Shown: in pieces, positions 28,384-40,479 of the stretch
Layout: every line of letters begins with the position of its first letter
How positions within the stretch are numbered: position 1 is the first letter of the stretch
Origin: Chrysaora quinquecirrha
Lineage: Eukaryota; Cnidaria; Scyphozoa; Semaeostomeae; Pelagiidae
Assembly: GCA_014526335.1 (NCBI GenBank)
Contig: JACTAT010000059.1
Coordinates: 4,717,560 to 4,781,559, forward strand
Direction of reading: 5' to 3'
DNA: 64,000 nucleotides
Notes under the pieces: model-generated
Seen by the model: only the letters and a program-made list of their open reading frames with translations
The model's database searches: none
What the model was told of the DNA's origin: nothing
Made by a program: the position numbers and the translations under genes

Positions 28384-30044
28384 ATGAAAGAAACGAGATG
28401 CGATGCAAACGTGACTTTAGCCAAGGTCCCTCAATCAAGAAACCTCTCAATCTCGGCTACAGCAACAATCCTAACAATATGCGTATTCTTATTAATTTCG
28501 AATATCTTCGGACACAGTATGCTGCTTGGCTACACACGCAAGAAGCATAATCGTGGACAAAGAAACAAATCACCAAGCAATACCTTGATACGTTGCATCT
28601 CAGTAGCTTCTCTAATTGCTTCGATTATTGGTGAGTGAAGATTTAACAGTATTTTTGTTCATAGCTTTTCCACTGTCATGAATGACCTGACCACTATTAA
28701 CTCTACGTGTAGCAAACGAAATTAAATTGCAGCATTTAGTGATCTAGCATTTAATGATCAATTGTCATGTGTTTGAAGGTTAAAGGTTTTAATATCTCGT
28801 ATTTCAACGCCTGTAAATCTTTCTCTGCCCAGCAGTACAGTTTATGTATGATACGGTTTTAATTACGCCCCCTCTCCCCTCTTTTATAGGCTCTCGGAGC
28901 TTAATAGAGGTTAAGCCTCAACATACATAATGCTTGTAAAAACTACTTCACAATATTTTATAAGGGTAGCCTGGAGATGCAGTAAAAATATGCGCCTATA
29001 ATAAGTGTATGTATGCGTCGGTGTAGGGGAAGATGAGGTCTAGGAGGGTTGTCCGATTTGTAGGCTATTGTTTGTGGAACTTTCGTCTGACTTCAAGCAG
29101 ACTTTTTAACCGAATATTGCTTCTTTTGAAGATATTTTCCGACTTATAAAGGCTGCAGCCATCCCAGCCCTCCTTCCTAGGCCTATGGGTGTGCGCTGTT
29201 TTTAGACCTCGGCATTGAGATTCAGATTTAAATTCTAGTATTTACTTCTATTAGCGAATTTCGGTGGAAAAAATGCTCACTTCATTCTGTTTATGTAATT
29301 ATTTGTTTTATTCTTGCAGGACTGCCATGTTTAATTTCATTGACAGCAATGGATTTTAGGCCAGCATCCATTTGCAGTGCACTAATGTTTATCCAGCTCC
29401 AAGTACTATTCCTGTTCTTCGCTCTGATATTACACTTTATAGCTTGTTTATCAGCACAAAGATTTTTCATAATCACATCTTTGAAATACAGAATAACAAA
29501 AAGGAATGTCCTTCAAGTTGTTGTTGTCGTTATAGTCTACGTCTTCCTAACGTGGTCGATAATGTTTTACGAGAATCTTCGTAACGGTTACGCGACGCTC
29601 TTCATGGTCCATAATATATCGAATATAGAATCAGCACCGCCTCGCAGCACCGTAATTATCATTATCGTTTCCGTCTGGATGCATTTTAGCAACCACATAA
29701 TATTTTTCACAACTTTCATGTCAGTGCGATTCATTCGAAAGGCGTCGAAATCAGCCGCAATGAATCTTGGGAAACGTGTCCGTAAAATGGAGACTAAGAG
29801 GGTCTTGGCGACTTTTGGCCTAAATTTTTGTTTTATTTTGTTCTGGATACCGTTCGGAGTTTTTGCGGGAAAAAGTGAAGTTTCCTCTACGAAGAGGAAT
29901 TATGTCCTTATTATGCATTCCTTCAGAGTATTGGCACATGGCTCATTTCTTGTCTTGCCTGTTCTGTATTACGTTATGGACATTAGATTTGAACGTTATG
30001 CTAGAATGTGTTTAAAAAGAGCGTTAACGAGAGTTTTCCGTTAG
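28384..30044 (+). CDS. Rhodopsin-like (class A) G-protein-coupled receptor, two exons
   Basis: Exons 28384-28630 and 29320-30044 join through a split GGA codon to give 323 residues. Seven hydrophobic segments are visible: residues about 25-47, 65-90, 97-127, 140-160, 188-212, 238-258 and 272-295. TM3 carries the conserved Cys (ICSALMF), but the D/E-R-Y motif is replaced by AQR (LSAQRFF). TM6 has FWIPF in place of CWLP. TM7 reads VLPVLYY, keeping PxxY but losing the Asn. Helix 8 is basic (RFERYARMCLKR). The loop after TM4 has no Cys, so the usual extracellular disulfide is missing. The ATG at 28384 is the first in frame and gives a short N-tail with an N-glycosylation site (NVT). Ligand unknown. 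Confidence 0.85.
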
Positions 30045-31150
30045 AAAGAAAATTTATTGCCTTGTTGTATTTGATAGCTTAGAGAACATGTGAAAATAAA
30101 GTTCGTAAAGCCTTGTTTAGTGTTGAATTTTTTGCAAGGATATCACTAGACTTATTACATTAATGCCACACTTCGTAAAGAAGTCTTCCATTAAAACTTA
30201 AAACGTCGCAGCACTGTCTCAGCACTGGTACAGCCATTTTTAGCTATATGGAAACCAGGCTTGGGTTGTTCAAGTCTTAGCACTTTCTCTTCGCACTTTA
30301 TAGTTTTCATAATAAAAACATTTTGGCTTTTCTCTTGCTAAAATGGTAGTTCAAGTGTAGAAATAAGACGATTTAAACTAAAATAGGTTTACAAAAACAA
30401 ACATATCCCTTGTTGTGTAGTTGCGTACAGCTTTTTCGCTGAGCCCTTTGCTTATAACTTTGCTTATCCCTGCCCTATTTAGAGGGGGTCATTGTCATTG
30501 GACATGAAGGTTTTTCGACATTTTGGGAGCGGTTTCACGGTTTTTACGCTTTTATTGAAAAACATATACGCTTGTACGGTTTTTGGCTAAAAAATCGCGG
30601 TTTTACGGTTTTTAGACCCCCTTCCCCCCCTATTTACCAAATGTTTCTTATCAACCAGTTGCTTGCTATGTTAAAAAAATGTTGAATTTGAAATTATGTC
30701 TCTGCTTCTTTGCAAATGTTTTAACATTGTCTGCTGCATGTTATGTACAGTAGAACGATTCACGCCCCTAGAGACGTCTCAGTTGTACAACAATCTTTCT
30801 TTCAAAGACATATTCTTTCTCACGCAGGATTTATTCCCAGAGGAGTACCTAGCATATAACTTTTCGTGAACATGCGCATGATAAATCATTCTGCGGCGGA
30901 GAAGATTGACGCTGGAAACGTCTCGAACTCACTAGGCCTAGAATTTTGCTGTTCTGTTGTGTTAAAAAATGGAAGCAAAACAGTTTCCCCTTATTCGAAG
31001 GATGCTAAAGATACTGGAAAATGACCTCTTAGCTGTTGAGAGCGGTAAGCGATAATTTTCTGAGATTTTTTTCGATGTTCTCTAGCTTTTATATCTTTCC
31101 GAATGAGGAAATGTGGTCTCATTTCGCATTGTGGTACCTTACTTGTATAA
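30045..31150. other. Non-coding stretch after the GPCR
   Basis: AATAAA at about 30095 is a likely GPCR polyadenylation signal. The rest is AT-rich with a copy of ACTAGACTTATTACATTAA at about 30147 (one terminus of the TAGACTTATT family) and no supported gene. Confidence 0.4.
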
Positions 31151-31604
31151 TAAAGCCGCGGCTTCGCTTGCGACTTTTTGCTTGAAATGGCCGCAGGCCA
31201 AATTGTCACCGTGATCCTAAAAACTAAAAGTCGCATGTGTAGCCAGGTATAGATATTCGAGAAAACGTTCTGCGACCTGAGGAAACACGGTCGCAGAACA
31301 TTGTTTTGGTTGTACTTTTGCGACATATTTGTCTTGTCGCCAATAACATGGCAACGTGTAGCCGGTTTGTTTGCATTGATGACGCAACACATGACAGTGT
31401 TTTCCCGGAAATTTCGTAGAACCCACTTCTTATCGCGCAAGTTGTTTGTCGCAGAACCTCTGTCACAGCATTTTGGTAGCATGAAGGTTTGATCTCTGTC
31501 TAGAAATTATGAGGTGGCATGTAGCATGTTCTCAGTACAGGACATTAACAGGAGTGTCGCCTCGCCAGAGCAGGTGAAAATCGCACATGTGGCCGCGGCT
31601 TAAA
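31151..31604. mobile_element. Possible MITE with GCCGCGGCTT termini
   Basis: AAGCCGCGGC at 31153 and GGCCGCGGCTTAA near 31590 are inverted. The inside has GTCGCAGAAC / GTTCTGCGACC pairs and the left and right portions contain GTCGCATGTGTAGCC / GCACATGTGGCC. Open frames on both strands look like by-products of the inverted structure. Confidence 0.35.
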
Positions 31605-32038
31605 TTTGACCTCCAACAGATAACGCACCGCGGACTCTGGACCCTTGGCCAAGACTGAAACCAAGAATAAATTCTTTAAACATTTTAAATTGGAAAAAAA
31701 GCATGTCACTAAATATTTGCCACTGGTCATTTATTTCTTGGTCGAAACTTTTGGCTACTATTACTTAACTACTGTTACTATTATTACTGATTACTATTAC
31801 TTAAACCTGTGCGGCCTAAGCAAATCAAGAATGTAATTTTTAATTAAATGTGAGAATATCAATAGATAGCTAGTGCATGTAATATCATTGCACTCGTTTC
31901 GACTTAAAAATCTAAACGGTTAAAAATCCTGATGATTAAATGTCTGAAAGAGTTTTAAAACAAATGAAACTAGATTTTAGTCCTACTGACGATTCTCTCT
32001 CAGATGTACTTTGTCAAAAAGTTCATTAGTCTTTTCTC

Positions 32039-34548
32039 TTACTCCTCCATATACTTGGCTGCGCCATCCTCTTCACCAATTTTCGCCACTTTGAAAGCTA
32101 TCTGCTTCTCTGCGTTTTCATCAACCTTGTTTTGATTACTTGCCTCTCTCATCGCAGCCGCTAGATCGAGGTCATTGAAGACATCTTTTCCGTCTATGAT
32201 ATAGTACGCATGCTTCGTGTCGACTTTTGGCTTGACTGGACGCATCAGTTGCACAGGAAGAACTGGGAAATTGTGTTTTTGAGTCCACGCAGCTTGCTAT
32301 AGATGTATCTGTGACTTTGCTGCTCTCCGTTTTTGAAATCTTCCTGATTTTGATGCGCCAAGGCATTTCGATATGCTTCTGCGTTCATGTACGGTTCGGC
32401 ATTCCTGTATAATTCGGCATTCTTAAATGCCTCTGCATTCTTGAATGCCTCTGCATTCTTGAATGCCTCTGCATTCTTGAATGCCTCTGCATTCTTGAAT
32501 GCGTCTGCATCCGTGTATGCATCAGCATTCTTGTACGCATCGGCATTTTCGTATGATTCGGCGTTCTTGTAAGATTCGGCGTTGCTGTACGGTGAGACAT
32601 TTTCCTCCTGCTCCTCGATGTAGATAAACTTGGGCTTCTCACCCAATTCATTTCCCATACCCTCCTCTTCTGTTTGGACCAACACCTCAGGTCTCCTGTC
32701 CTCATTTCCACCATAATTGACTTTCTCCATTACAAATCCACCTTGCATCGGTATTTCTCCCTGTCTTGCATAGTGCCGAATCAGGCGCTCTATAAAATGA
32801 TCACACAAGCTTGTTACATATACTTTTCTATACACAGTTAGTTTGCTTGCTATAAAAATTTCTCATGAAAAGCAGCAAATCAGTATAACATAGACATACG
32901 TCTTTTATAGAGAACAATAATAGCAATAAGCAACGTCACGTCGTGGTCACCACTTTAGTAAACAGCATAGACCTTTCAAGGAGATCTTGGTCGACGCGCA
33001 TTTTTTGAAGATGGCGGACAATGACCGAAATTGTAATGCTTCAGGAGAGGTAGTGCAGCAAAGTTTGTTTCAATGTCGTCCGACCCAGACCACATTGAGG
33101 AAAGTAGTGGTGACCACGACGTGACGTTGATGCTAATAATGCATGCTGCGACACTCCACCTTAAATGAATCTGTCCAGTATTTGGACACTTTAGTTCACG
33201 TTGTTTTTGCACTTCAGATTAACGGCTTCAAAGTTTCCTCAACATTCACTCTTTCTTTGTTGAATAAGAGGAGATTATTTTAAAACCACGATTTTCTGCG
33301 ATTTTTCTTCGGATTTGCAGCTCATCAAGTAATCTACGCAATCTTTGAGCTTGCACCTGCGTCGTCGTAAGCAAATTAAAGCCCAATGTCGCAATTACGA
33401 CTCAGAAATGCCGTACATATGCGCTGTTTTTGGTTCACGCTGTCAATTATTTATCTGTTTTCTACCGATGTTGCCGGATTTTGAAGGTTTTTCTTACTGT
33501 GACTGTTTCTTACAGCTGAAATATTTGCACATTAAATTTTGTAAAAAAGCACCACAGATTGACCTAGTTATGGGTCATTCAAATGTTTCCAACTTTGGTA
33601 GGGGGGAGGGAGGCCTAAGATTACATTACGCTTTGATTTTCTATATGTTTTATATAGATTGGCTCACCAATCCCTAACTTTTACTGTTGTTGTAATTGCT
33701 GCTGGACAGCTCCAGCCAGGACCTGTCAGTTGAGAATTATTGGCAACCAATCAGTTCTAAGGAGCATTATAGAGACATTTGCAGCGACTTTGGTTTTCCA
33801 TATATCTAAAGGTTGTGTTACATTGGGGGAGGGGGGCTAAAAATTGGAGAAAATGGCATTATGAAACGTTTGAATGCAACTTAAGAATGCACTTTCTAGT
33901 TTGTCCGTGAAATAAGTGCTGAAGGGTTCTAGCTAGGAATTTTTTTAATCAAAGCGAAGCAACCATGGCATAAACTAATGAACGTGAGAGCAAATCTGTC
34001 AAGTATTTGAAATTTGTATGTCAACCAAAGTATTTTACCGTTGACCACATCGCAAAACATTACTTGTTAAATATTTTTTGCTTGCGTTAAGCAAGAAAAG
34101 TTTGAAATATTTTCGAAAACATTCCTCAACAAATCTGGCTTGTCGAATGATATTTTGCGACGTGACCAAACGTTCAAACATTGCTTGATAACGAAACTTC
34201 AAATGTTGCTAAAGTTGTTCATTTGGATTTATTAAAACATTGCTTGATATTCAAATTTCACATATTTTAACAATTTTTATTTCATTTTGGTCGTTTGACC
34301 AGGGCCTTGAACCTAGATCAAAGCCTATATCGCCCTATATCACAAGTTACAGCTTGTCTCTCTGATCGAACACCAGATATACCATAAAGATACGTTTATC
34401 AAACAAAACATAAACGACAATTGAACACATTCAGCTGCTTCGTACCTTGTTCTTTCATTTGTCGATGATGTGGCCAGCATGCAACACTACAGAATAGCAT
34501 CATCATTGCCAACATATACTGCATCATTCTGATACCTTTGTTTTCCAT
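32039..34548 (-). CDS. Secreted protein with AEAFKN-type hexapeptide repeats, two exons
   Basis: Exon 1 (34548 down to 34446) encodes MENKGIRMMQYMLAMMM... followed by LFCSVACWP, a signal peptide. It leaves one base that completes a Glu codon with exon 2, which starts at 32789. Exon 2 has an acidic, Gly/Glu-rich part, then about 14 repeats of a six-residue unit (NAESYK, NADAYK, NAEAFK; the most regular part is four DNA copies of an 18-bp unit at about 32425-32500). A tail RPVKPKVDTKHAYYIIDGKD follows, ending KYMEE. Between LRGLKN and FPVLPVQLM at about 32268 the frame moves one base earlier; with one A restored in an A5 run the protein is about 284 residues. No known family recognised; repeats are rich in Ala, Glu, Asn and aromatic residues. 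Possibly a structural, extracellular-matrix or mucus component. Intron 32790-34445 contains MITEs. Confidence 0.65.
32934..33127. mobile_element. MITE with perfect 21-bp inverted termini
   Basis: CGTCACGTCGTGGTCACCACT at the left and its exact inverse AGTGGTGACCACGACGTGACG at the right (core 20 bases GTCACGTCGTGGTCACCACT). The interior contains GGTCGACGCGCATTTTTTGA and GAAGATGGCGGAC, words also found at 37.44 kb. A TCACGTCGTGGTCACCA piece also occurs at 15552. Confidence 0.65.
34010..34306. mobile_element. MITE, 'GGCCAAACGATCAAACATTG' family, degraded copy 5
   Basis: Shares CAAAACATTACTTG, GACGTGACCAAACG, CAAACATTGCTTGATA and the right terminus GGTCGTTTGACCAGGGCC. The left end is poorly preserved. 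Lies in the intron of the secreted-repeat gene. Confidence 0.5.
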
Positions 34549-36183
34549 GATTTTTCTTCAGATACTTTTGATTTTCTTGAAAAGTATTTGCTTACAGTCC
34601 TACGCGCAATCTCTGATCTGAAGACTAAGAAGAACTCAATAACTAACATTAGCCAAGACCATCTGTACAGCTCTACTTGATTTGCACCTGCTGACAGGGG
34701 GATGCGCCGTAGGTATTTTCAAACATTCTGCTCATTTTTTGATTTGTGTCCTTGATTTTTAGTGCTTTTGGTAGCTATGCCCTATCTCCTAAAACATGCA
34801 CCAACTAGACGTTTCAGCCAATCAATTACATATAACCATGTTTCATGCAGGTTTTATGTTTCATGGGCGTCATTACTGGTCCTATGGCCCTACAAGTAAG
34901 CGCTATCAATTTTTGCAAGTGTATTTTGAGATAGCTTTTCGTATTTTAGTGCCCCCCCCCCTATAAGTCCACTTTGGCCCTAAGAGTACGTTAAACTGGT
35001 TGAAAACCTAGACTTTTTACTATAAATGAGGAAGCTGCAAATTGCTTAGCACTAGGTGTGTCCATTTCAATAGAAAAACCCATCCCAAAAGGTTTTTCTG
35101 TTGACTATGGTGTGACAAAATTACAGTGAGACTGAGTTTGGGCAAGGGAAAAGACCATAGGGTCCTTTCCGACAGATCCAAGCTTTTTTGTTAAGGCCTA
35201 TTGTACCTTCCATATCATTCTAACTCACAGTATTGTTTTGATTATATATCAGAGCAGCTTCTAACCATTGTAGACTCCCTAGGTTCCTCAAAGTTACAGT
35301 AGCAAGGCTGAACCATACCTTTCCCCGTTCTGCTTGCCGGGCCGCTGTTGTTGTTTGATTTTAGCGCAAGGCACATGGGAACAGTTCCAAATGGTGAGAT
35401 AGAATTATTAGAGATTTCTGCTTTTCACCTGCGTTAGCTGCACGAATGCGTCGGCAACTCAAATATCTGAAAAAGTAATGAGGAATTCTTTTTAAAATTC
35501 ATTTTAGATGAATCGATGAACCAAGTAATCGATAATTTTCTCAATTGGCTGATCACAATTGATCATACAAATCAATGAATCAGTTTAGCAGGTAATCAAT
35601 CAATCATCGACCTGGGTATAAATCAAGGCCTCTATAACCCACGGAGCACTTACCTAAAACCGCGAGCCTGCGCTAAAGAACAAACGGGGACATATAATTC
35701 CTCAGCCGACAAATGTTTTAAGAATCAGTGTGGAAGCTAGGGTACCGTAAATGCTCTAATAAAAAAGCCCCGGGCTTATTTAATTTTCGATATTAAAGGG
35801 GGGCGTTTATTGGAGACGGGCGTTTAAAAGAGGCTGGGCGTTTGTTAGATCATTTACGGCATCGTAACTTTGCGCTGTTCTTAGAGATAGATGGCTGTTG
35901 GGTGGAGCCTGTCGCCATGCTGGGCTTGAAATGAAACTGTTGGAATCTGTTTTATATTCATATAACTGAAACCTTTTGCAGATGGCCTAAGGCTAAGTTA
36001 CCAAACATTTTGTGGTATGAAATTGTTGAGTAGATAGCAAAACAGCAAAACCGAGGGTTATTTCAATCGTCAAAAAAGCGTTCGAGAAATGAGTGAGCGA
36101 GACAAAGAGTTCTCATTTGATTTTAACTATAGATATCAATACGCCCAAGATGAAATGTTTACAATCTGTTTGATCAAAATATT
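34549..36183. other. Non-coding stretch with a small MITE at 35752-35862
   Basis: 35752-35862 starts CCGTAAATGCTCTAATAAAA and ends GTTTGTTAGATCATTTACGG, with AAGCCCCGGGC and GGGCGTTTATTGG inside. Fragments of the same theme occur at 15970-16040 and 23640-23760. No gene seen in the remainder. Confidence 0.45.
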
Positions 36184-36711
36184 TTATCCAGATAAAACAG
36201 TTTTAATCATTTCTTCATACGCAACAGAAGCATGACTATCTTCGTGATTTGAAATGATTGCCATGACTTGTTCCTCGGTCATTTTATCAGCAATATTGAT
36301 AAGCAAGTGCCTTAACTCTGCAGCCGAGACCATCCCAGTTTGATCTCTGTCTAGCGTTTTCAGCCCTTCAACCATATCAGCGTAGCTTCCCACCGCAGGT
36401 CTCTTCGACATCTGTTGGAAAATCGCATAAAACGTCTCGAAATCGATCCTCTTGTTCATAAGGTTTGACTGCTCCAAACATTTCATCACATCTTCAGTCA
36501 AAGGGTTCAGACCAAGAGATCTCAGGACATCAATGATACGGTCATGCTCAACTTTCATATCACCTCGCTTGTCAAACAGTGAAAAACAGCTCTTCATCTC
36601 TTCGATACTTTCTTCGTCTTCTAACAGGTTTTCATCCTCAGACCGAGCTGGGTTTTGAACCTCAGGCATCTCCATCTGGGCTCCTGCATTGACCGTTACC
36701 TGTACGCTCAT
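36184..36711 (-). CDS. Essential myosin light chain paralogue 1, with N-terminal extension
   Basis: 175 residues in one exon. The essential light chain wraps the IQ motif of the myosin lever arm. The first lobe has CFSLFDKRGDMKVEHD and LRSLGLNPLTEDV, matching the family's FDRTGDGKI and MRALGQNPTNAEV. The second has GSYADMVEGLKTLDRDQTGM and ELRHLLINIADKMTEEQV, matching the vertebrate YEDYVEGLRVFDKEGNGTV and EIRHVLVTLGEKMTEEEV. The protein ends in SG, usual for this family. Relative to the two downstream paralogues it carries 28 extra acidic residues at the N-terminus. EF loop 1 lacks key acidic residues; the third (DRDQTGMVSAAE) looks nearly canonical. Confidence 0.85.
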   Translation of the reverse strand: MSVQVTVNAGAQMEMPEVQNPARSEDENLLEDEESIEEMKSCFSLFDKRGDMKVEHDRIIDVLRSLGLNPLTEDVMKCLEQSNLMNKRIDFETFYAIFQQMSKRPAVGSYADMVEGLKTLDRDQTGMVSAAELRHLLINIADKMTEEQVMAIISNHEDSHASVAYEEMIKTVLSG

Positions 36712-37439
36712 GTCGATTCAGTTCTAACAGAAATACAACCCAAGCTTCGATGTTATTTAACCACCAGAGAAACAAATTAAACAAATCAGTAACTCTGCTT
36801 TATAGCTTCAAGCAAAGCTTACACCCCTCTGTTCATACGATTGTGGGTTTTTCATTGTTACGGTCAACAAGAGAGGACGAAATGAAATACGTATTATCCC
36901 CATTCCTCGCCAAGGGTCATCGAATGTTGTGTTCTGATCTTTAAGGGGCACCTTCGTGTGTTTTATGTGATTTTGAAATCGTTTTAATCAAGAATGGGAT
37001 CTCAATATTGTCTTGTTTGCTTCAGACAAATTTTGTGTCCTTCAAGACCCACCCTTTCCCTCTTTGCTCTTATCTAACGTTATCGTAAAAAGTAACAAAT
37101 TAGTGGCTTTCCAATTTCAGATTTGAAACATTGTGGTAAAGTTTTAATTAAACTCAGTTCATTCATTGCTTGGTTCTTCGGACAAAGAAACAAATTTGTC
37201 TGAGGTTTTAATCAAATTTCTTTAATCAAATGCATTGTAGGGTGTGGCTGAAGCTGATTTTATTTATGAAAGTCAAAGAAGCTTATAAACTCTCTCTGTT
37301 CCGGCAAGATTTACTATACAGTAACTTCCAGGCTCCCAAATTTCAGCTCAGTCAAAGCAAATTCTTCTACTGCGCCTGTCGAAAATATATCAAATCAGAA
37401 CATGTGATTTCAAATTTTCATGAAAGCAACATACCTTTT

Positions 37440-37880
37440 CAAAGAGGTCTGGGTCGACGCGACGTTTTTCTGGAAGATGGCAGACATCTTCAGAAGGGGA
37501 ATCCTCTCCGAGTGCAATGACTTGTGTTTTGGCCGCTGCAGGAGGCGAACCACAGCCTATCTTGCTTTAAATTCACGGTTTGTTGGAGGAAGAGTGAAAG
37601 AAAGTCCCAGCTTAGCTGCTCAAGGAGGCATTTAATCAAGTATTTTCTCTTTTTGTGAATTACGTGCACCTTGTTCCAAAGTTTCTGCAGACATTTACAA
37701 CATTCTTTTTCTCTGTTTTTTCTTCCATTATTTGTGAATTTGAAGAAACATTTGCTGCACAATCTCTCCCACAGCGACTGCCATCCCGATAGTCGCATGC
37801 GGAGAGGATTCCCTTCCACAAGATGTCGACCATCTCCCAGAAAAATTTCACCCCGACCCAGGTCTCTTGGAAACGTCTAT
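37440..37880. mobile_element. Foldback element, arms about 75 bp
   Basis: Left arm around 37440-37515 (GGTCTGGGTCGACGCGACG, TTTTTCTGGAAGATGG, GGGGAATCCTCTCC) is inverted at 37795-37870 (GGAGAGGATTCCC, CCATCTCCCAGAAAAATTTC, CCGACCCAGGTC). A half copy occurs at 39650-39745 and related words occur at 32985. Frames across it are repeat artefacts. Confidence 0.6.
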
Positions 37881-40479
37881 TACTGATTTCAAAAAATTCT
37901 TCTCTTGAACGTATTCAACTGGATAAGACAGACCCCTTTGTGATACACCCTCTCAGCCCGCCTTCAATCAAGAAAAATCGGCTTTCCTGTAGAAGGTGTT
38001 TTTCTCTCGGATCAAATAAGGCAATGATCGAAGTTGACCTGGTGAGATGATGTTTTTGTAGGTTAGCGAATGATGATCCAGATAAAAGCCAGATAAAATA
38101 CATACTCAGACAGGATGATCTTAAAAATCTCTATAAAGTATTAGAAATACCAAATTCTGGCTTGAGTCTTTGTGAGGATGAAAAGTTAACTATAGAGACA
38201 CGGCTCTAGACGTTCATAGAATATTGGGCTCCATTTATTTGGTTTATGTCGAGGCAAAATTGAGAGGATGATACTCTTCGAAATGATTTTCGCTTTTGAC
38301 TTTTTCTACGCGATTTTAGTGTGTGAATCGTACTGCTTATACAGTGTTCACTTGTGTATTGTTTGCGCTGCACCATGCGTCGTATTATTTTGGAAACAGC
38401 AATGTTTTTAACTCAGTACTTTCTTAATCAATTTTTTTCTCTTTGCAGGCTTTGAAAGAAAGAAATTCTCCAAAGTCATCTTTCCTGAACGTCAAGAAGA
38501 AGAGATGCTGATAGAAGGAGGTTTGTTTTCAATTTATAGTATGTAGCATTTAGAAGTTCTGTTTGTATGAATGCATAGAAGCTGTTTATGATAGTTACAG
38601 CAAAACCGGTGCTCGAGTTTACACAACACCGTTTCCTTATACAGTTGGACCTCCATAATTTAAACTAGGTTACATACTACGTTAAACTAGAATTTTCAAG
38701 AAAGTCCTTTAAGATCTTTCAGTATAGATATCGTGCTTTGCACGAGCTCGAATCTTAACTAAAAAAATTAGGCTCCTAAAGCATACAGTCATACTTAAAG
38801 GATACAGTTGATCTCGATTACAAGAGTTCTCAGGTCGACTGTGACTGACGGGAATTCAGTTGTTAACTAATCGTCGAAGTAAAAGAGTAGAACATGGCCA
38901 ACTTTCTGGAACTGTGCGCCGACTAATTGCCGTCAAAAAGGAACTAATTGCCAGCTAGTTGCAAGAGCGCTTATGTTGAAAGATCATTTGGGAGAAATTA
39001 GTTTCAATTTAGCGCAAGTCGCTAGGGTCTCAGAAGTAGATGAGCTACAGATGCTATCGCGTAGGGGGGGTCGAACCCCGTCTTTAATAAGCTTCTGTAT
39101 TTCTTGTTGTTAGCTTGTCATTCCGACAACGGTAGGGTGAGAGGCAACACAATCAGTGCCCATGGGATAAGAAAGAAACCCAGATTCTTAATCATCCTGC
39201 TACACAGTTAGTCTCAAGTTCACTGATTACATAAATAGTTAACTGGGTCATAATCATAGATAAGTGTAACGAAACATCGCTTTGAGCTTTCAATGTCTTT
39301 TCTCTTAGTTAATTTAAGATCCCAGAAAGCCGTACTTAACAACTGTATTACTGAGCTGAACATAGCAACGCCCTAAAGCTCAGACAAGATTACTTGTATC
39401 TTCTGGGCATAAGACATGATCAGTGAAGCCTTGAATTTACAGAAGCATGAGCATATCAATAATTCAAGGGGCATCGTAAGGCATCTACACGATAAGTATC
39501 TTGGAATATTTTTATCCTTGAAGATAAGACTCCCTTGTAAGAATCAAGGTGCATTTAACTGTAGGTAGTATATTTGCTATACTCTGTCTAACCAGTTAAA
39601 TCCAGCCGGATAACATAAAGCTATCTTGAATCTGTACAGACTATTTTAAAGAAGCCTGGGTCGGGCGCAGATTTTTCTGGATAATGGTAGATATTTCCAG
39701 TAAGGGAATCCTCTCGGCGTGCAACAAGGTCGTTTCAGGAGGTTTTGTGCATCAAATTTTACTTCAATTCACATTTAATTGGAAAAAAGCGAAAGAAAGG
39801 TTGGGGTTTAAGGGGTCCATGAAGCATACATAGTGTAGACAAAGCAATGGTAGATTCACGTTTGTCCATCTACATTAAGGTTGGGATTGTGGTGTAGATA
39901 GAATATATTGGAGAGATATATACCCAGCTTTTTTCGGAAGCTTCGATTCACTTGTGAACGAATACCACTCAGACTAAGGAAACTGGGTTGAACATAACCG
40001 AGTCTAACTATCATGGCAGGTATGGAAATGCTGCAAATTAAGCACCCGGATCTTGTTAAAGGACAGTGGACATTTTAGAACTATGAACCGAGCCATTGGG
40101 ATTCTACCCCCGATCCTAAATTGTTGTTAGCCGTCTGTTTGACGTTTCTCATGAGTAAGTGTGTTATAACCTTCTCTGTCTTACAGATCGACAATGAAAT
40201 CGAAAATCCTTAATTTTGGAGGGCACAATATTGTGGCGTGGTTTGTAGATTCTGGAAATCAGATATAACTCGAACTCAAGACCAGATGGAGGTATCGAAC
40301 CGAGGATCCTTTACCTTAGCACCTTAGCTACGAGCGCCTTAACCTATCCTTCGCGTATTCGAAGTTGCAGTAAAAAACTGGAAAAAAGATTCATGTTTTT
40401 CACAATATCAAATTTTCTATAAAAAACGCTCATGACATAACCAATATACAGAAAGCTCGACCAATAGTCCATAGTTCTT
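37881..40479. other. Intergenic stretch between light chains 1 and 2, repeat fragments only
   Basis: Contains a repeat matching 7.1-7.5 kb in reverse (38840-38990), a SINE 3' end in minus orientation with box B GGGGTTCGACCCC (about 39000-39090, reverse strand) and a tRNA-like piece near 40285-40350 (reverse strand TAAGGCGCTCGTAGCTAAGG and GGTTCGATACC). A short exon-like open piece lies at 38450-38520. No supported gene. Confidence 0.4.

Noticed and set aside
31217..31482. Minus-strand frames of 69-163 codons
   Set aside because: Three overlapping frames in a palindromic, CG-rich repeat with no family resemblance; most likely repeat artefacts.
32387..32714. Plus-strand frame ASAFLN repeats and minus-strand RMQRHS repeats
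   Set aside because: Alternative-frame readings of the 18-bp repeat in the secreted-protein exon; only the minus frame with the signal-peptide exon joins in phase.
38450..38520. Exon-like piece with splice-like borders
   Set aside because: Short, no homology, and no partner exon in phase; it lies among repeats.
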